Positions 6,777-8,340 of a DNA stretch of 8,340 nt are shown here, in pieces. Under the pieces are notes generated by a model that had not been told where the DNA came from, ran no database searches, and worked only from the letters and a program-made list of their open reading frames with translations. Source of the stretch: an uncultured bacterium. Its GTDB lineage: Bacteria > Planctomycetota > Phycisphaerae > Phycisphaerales > SM1A02. The translations under genes and the position numbers were made by a program. The stretch spans positions 1 through 8,340 of the forward strand of contig CAIWNO010000253.1 in NCBI GenBank assembly GCA_903914045.1, in the 5' to 3' direction. Numbering within the stretch: position 1 is the stretch's first letter; every line of letters starts with the position of its first letter.

Positions 6777-6827
6777 GGATCAATGGACAAACGCGCTGCA
6801 TTCGCCAAGCTTCGATACTATCTCCAC
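6777..6827. promoter_or_regulatory. Divergent intergenic region with a symmetric -10-like element
   Basis: This 51-bp gap separates the divergent pseudouridine synthase and aminotransferase genes and must hold or adjoin both promoters, unless these lie inside the genes. GATA-C-TATC at 6814-6822 is symmetric and reads TACTAT on plus and TAGTAT on minus, each 4/6 to the -10 consensus. No good -35 sits at 16-18 bp on either side. On the plus strand the element is only about 7 bp before the chosen ATG, which would give a leaderless or nearly leaderless message. Confidence 0.25.
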
Positions 6828-8063
6828 ATGCTGCGAAAGAATTCACCAACCGCAAGTCGTCTGGCGCAATTTGGCGAGAGCGTGTTCACGCGCATGAGTC
6901 GCTTGGCGGCGGCGCACAAGGCCGTGAATCTGGGGCAGGGGTTTCCAAATTTTGATGGACCGGACTTTGTTAAAAACGCTGGTAAAGCCGCCATTGACGC
7001 GGGTTTTGGCCAGTACGCCCGCGCTTTCGGTTTGCCCGAATTGAACCAAGCCATCGCCGCGCGCTTTCACAAAGATTCAGGCATTGAAGTGAATCCAGAA
7101 ACGGAAATCACCGTCACCAGTGGCGCCACAGAGGCCATTGCCGCGGTCATGTTGGGTCTTGTTGAGCCCGGCGAAGAAGTGATTTTGGTCGAGCCTTTTT
7201 ACGACAGTTATCCTGCGGCTGTGTCCATGGCTGGTGGCGTTGTGCGCCCCATCAGAATGCACTCGCCGGACTTTGCGTTTCCAATAGAGGAGTTGCGCAA
7301 AGCCGTCACCCCCAAGACGCGTTTGATTTTAATCAACTCGCCGCACAATCCAACCGGCCGCGTTTTAAGCGATCAAGAATTGTCACAGATTGCGCAAGTG
7401 GCCATTGACAACGATTGCCTGGTGGTGAGCGACGAGGTCTACGAGCACATTTATTTTGAGCGCAAACATAGATCAATTTCCACTTTGCCTGGAATGCGTG
7501 AGCGCACCATTGTGCTTTCCAGTTTGGGAAAAACATTTTCTCTCACCGGTTGGAAAGTTGGATGGGCCATCGCGCCCGAACAATTCACGCAAGCCATCCG
7601 CAGCGCGCATCAATTTCTCACGTTCAGCACGGCCACTCCGTTGCAACGCGCGGCGGTGGATGCGCTGAACGCTCCCGAAAAGTATTACACGCAATTGCGC
7701 AGCGACTACGCGCAGCGCCGTGACGCCATGTTGAGCATGCTGCGCAATGCGGGCTTCAATCCCTTCATTCCTGAAGGTTCATATTTTGTGCTGGCCAAGC
7801 ACGAACCATTTCATGTTGAAGCCGGCGCACTTTCAGCCGACGAGGCCTTCTGCGAATACTTGGTCAAGACCGTTGGCGTGGCGGCCATTCCTTGCAACGC
7901 GTTTTATGAAACCGCTTCAACCCACGGCCTAGAAGAGCGCACCAGCATGATTCGCTTCGCTTTCTGCAAGGATTTGGAAACCATTCAAGAAGCGGGGCGG
8001 CGCATGAAAGCCACATTGCGGGCAACCTTGCCAGAAACCTTGGGCTTCAAAATGGACATGTGA
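6828..8063 (+). CDS. Class I/II PLP-dependent aminotransferase (methionine/kynurenine aminotransferase type)
   Basis: 411 aa fold-type I aminotransferase moving an amino group between an amino acid and a 2-oxo acid. PLP-site motifs from this start: QYARAFG (62-68), SGATEA (98-103), SPHNPTG (171-177, Asn174), SDEVYEHI (201-208, Asp202 and Tyr205) and SSLGKTFSLTGWKVGW (231-246) with Lys235 as the expected Schiff-base lysine. Arg376 in SMIRFAF is the likely carboxylate-binding arginine. The opening RLAQFGESVFTRMS...AVNLGQGFPNFDGP and QYARAFG match the group containing E. coli YbdL (methionine aminotransferase) and kynurenine/glutamine transaminase K. Substrate is therefore probably methionine, glutamine or an aromatic amino acid, but not proven. 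The ATG at 6828 puts the family's conserved start about 10 residues in; an in-frame ATG at 6783 is possible. Neither has a clear ribosome-binding site. It is divergent from the pseudouridine synthase. Confidence 0.93.
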   Translation: MLRKNSPTASRLAQFGESVFTRMSRLAAAHKAVNLGQGFPNFDGPDFVKNAGKAAIDAGFGQYARAFGLPELNQAIAARFHKDSGIEVNPETEITVTSGATEAIAAVMLGLVEPGEEVILVEPFYDSYPAAVSMAGGVVRPIRMHSPDFAFPIEELRKAVTPKTRLILINSPHNPTGRVLSDQELSQIAQVAIDNDCLVVSDEVYEHIYFERKHRSISTLPGMRERTIVLSSLGKTFSLTGWKVGWAIAPEQFTQAIRSAHQFLTFSTATPLQRAAVDALNAPEKYYTQLRSDYAQRRDAMLSMLRNAGFNPFIPEGSYFVLAKHEPFHVEAGALSADEAFCEYLVKTVGVAAIPCNAFYETASTHGLEERTSMIRFAFCKDLETIQEAGRRMKATLRATLPETLGFKMDM

Positions 8064-8102
8064 TTGCGCATGCAAATCGAAGTGCAATTGCTGCTTGAAC
8101 GG

Positions 8103-8135
8103 GCGATGTGCCGATGAAGAACGGTCGCGGATTTT
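8103..8135 (+). terminator. Weak candidate terminator after the aminotransferase
   Basis: GCGA (8103-8106) and CCG (8111-8113) can pair with TCGC (8125-8128) and CGG (8122-8124) across a 4-nt one-sided bulge. ATTTT follows two bases later, at 8131-8135. It begins about 40 nt after the aminotransferase stop. The stem is short and interrupted, so this is tentative, but it is the only terminator-like element between the two plus-strand genes. Confidence 0.25.
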
Positions 8136-8163
8136 GTAGAAGTAGCCATCGCAAAAAACCGCG
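8126..8163. repeat. Inverted repeat upstream of the rplU promoter
   Basis: CGCGG-A-TTTTG at 8126-8136 pairs with CAAAA-AA-CCGCG at 8152-8163, giving ten base pairs with a small internal mismatch and a 15-nt centre. Its right arm ends 5 bp before the extended -10 of rplU, so it covers the -35 position. It could be an operator, or a hairpin in read-through RNA from the aminotransferase. No T-run follows. Confidence 0.3.
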
Positions 8164-8177
8164 TTCTGTGCTACACT
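8149..8177 (+). promoter_or_regulatory. Putative extended -10 promoter of rplU
   Basis: TG-C-TACACT at 8169-8177 is an extended -10 element with a 4/6 hexamer. The -35 position at 17 bp (8149-8154, TCGCAA) is weak, 3/6, as is common for extended -10 promoters. Transcription would start near 8184, leaving a leader of about 29 nt to the rplU ATG. Confidence 0.5.
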
Positions 8178-8201
8178 ATTCGGCTCGCCGCTTTTACCTT
8201 T

Positions 8202-8206
8202 AGGAG
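8202..8206 (+). promoter_or_regulatory. Shine-Dalgarno of rplU
   Basis: AGGAG lies six bases before the ATG at 8213. This strong, well-spaced site fixes the start and fits a highly translated ribosomal protein gene. Confidence 0.8.
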
Positions 8207-8212
8207 ATTCTC

Positions 8213-8340
8213 ATGTACGCAATTTTTGAAGATAGTGGAACCCAAATTCTTGTTCGCCAAGGTGATGAAATCGAAATCGATCTTCGTCCGCTTGTTGAAG
8301 GCCAAAAGACAATCACCTTTGACAAGGTTCTTGCTCTTGG
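8213..8340 (+). CDS. rplU: 50S ribosomal protein L21, N-terminal part (cut by the window end)
   Basis: Forty-two codons are visible before the right edge. The protein begins MYAIFEDSGTQILV, matching the conserved L21 opening (MYAVFQSGGKQHRV in E. coli), and continues RQGDEIEIDL, then GQKTITFDKVLALG, which fits the small beta-barrel of L21. L21 binds 23S rRNA in the large subunit. The usual length is a little over 100 aa, so roughly 60 residues lie outside the window. The partner rpmA (L27) commonly follows rplU, and would be expected just beyond the edge. The gene has its own Shine-Dalgarno and probable promoter, and so is likely transcribed separately from the aminotransferase. Confidence 0.9.
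   Translation, partial: MYAIFEDSGTQILVRQGDEIEIDLRPLVEGQKTITFDKVLAL

Noticed and set aside
6573..6827. Upstream in-frame extension of the aminotransferase
   Set aside because: It would overlap the divergent pseudouridine synthase by about 200 bases, and the extra residues do not match the family, whose conserved part begins about 10 residues after the ATG at 6828.

Overview
This window looks like a chromosomal fragment of a Gram-negative bacterium, most likely a planctomycete (perhaps Phycisphaerae-like). The assignment rests on inference: a lipoprotein fuses a flagellar P-ring (FlgI) domain to HEAT-like repeats, the condensin SMC is long with an acidic insert in its head, and ribosomal protein L21 begins MYAIFEDSG. 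No phage, transposon, CRISPR, tRNA or rRNA gene was recognised.

Layout, left to right. Positions 1-328 hold no gene I can defend, but they are dense in inverted repeats. The best of these is a branched RNA fold read on the minus strand at 8-116. Its 15-bp closing helix is followed directly by a run of U, as expected of a small RNA, a structured 3' UTR or a terminator/attenuator. Positions 329-6776 hold three minus-strand genes that read as one unit in the order RluA-type pseudouridine synthase, FlgI/HEAT lipoprotein, smc. A 51-bp divergent gap follows, then a plus-strand PLP aminotransferase (6828-8063). A 149-bp spacer carries an extended -10 promoter, and the N-terminal part of rplU (L21) starts at 8213 and runs off the right edge.

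The genes do not form an obvious pathway. SMC compacts and segregates chromosomes, the pseudouridine synthase modifies RNA, the aminotransferase handles amino acids and 2-oxo acids, and L21 is a structural ribosomal protein. The two points most worth following up are the isolated FlgI-domain lipoprotein, which has no flagellar neighbours and carries an unassigned C-terminal region, and the structured non-coding stretch downstream of smc.
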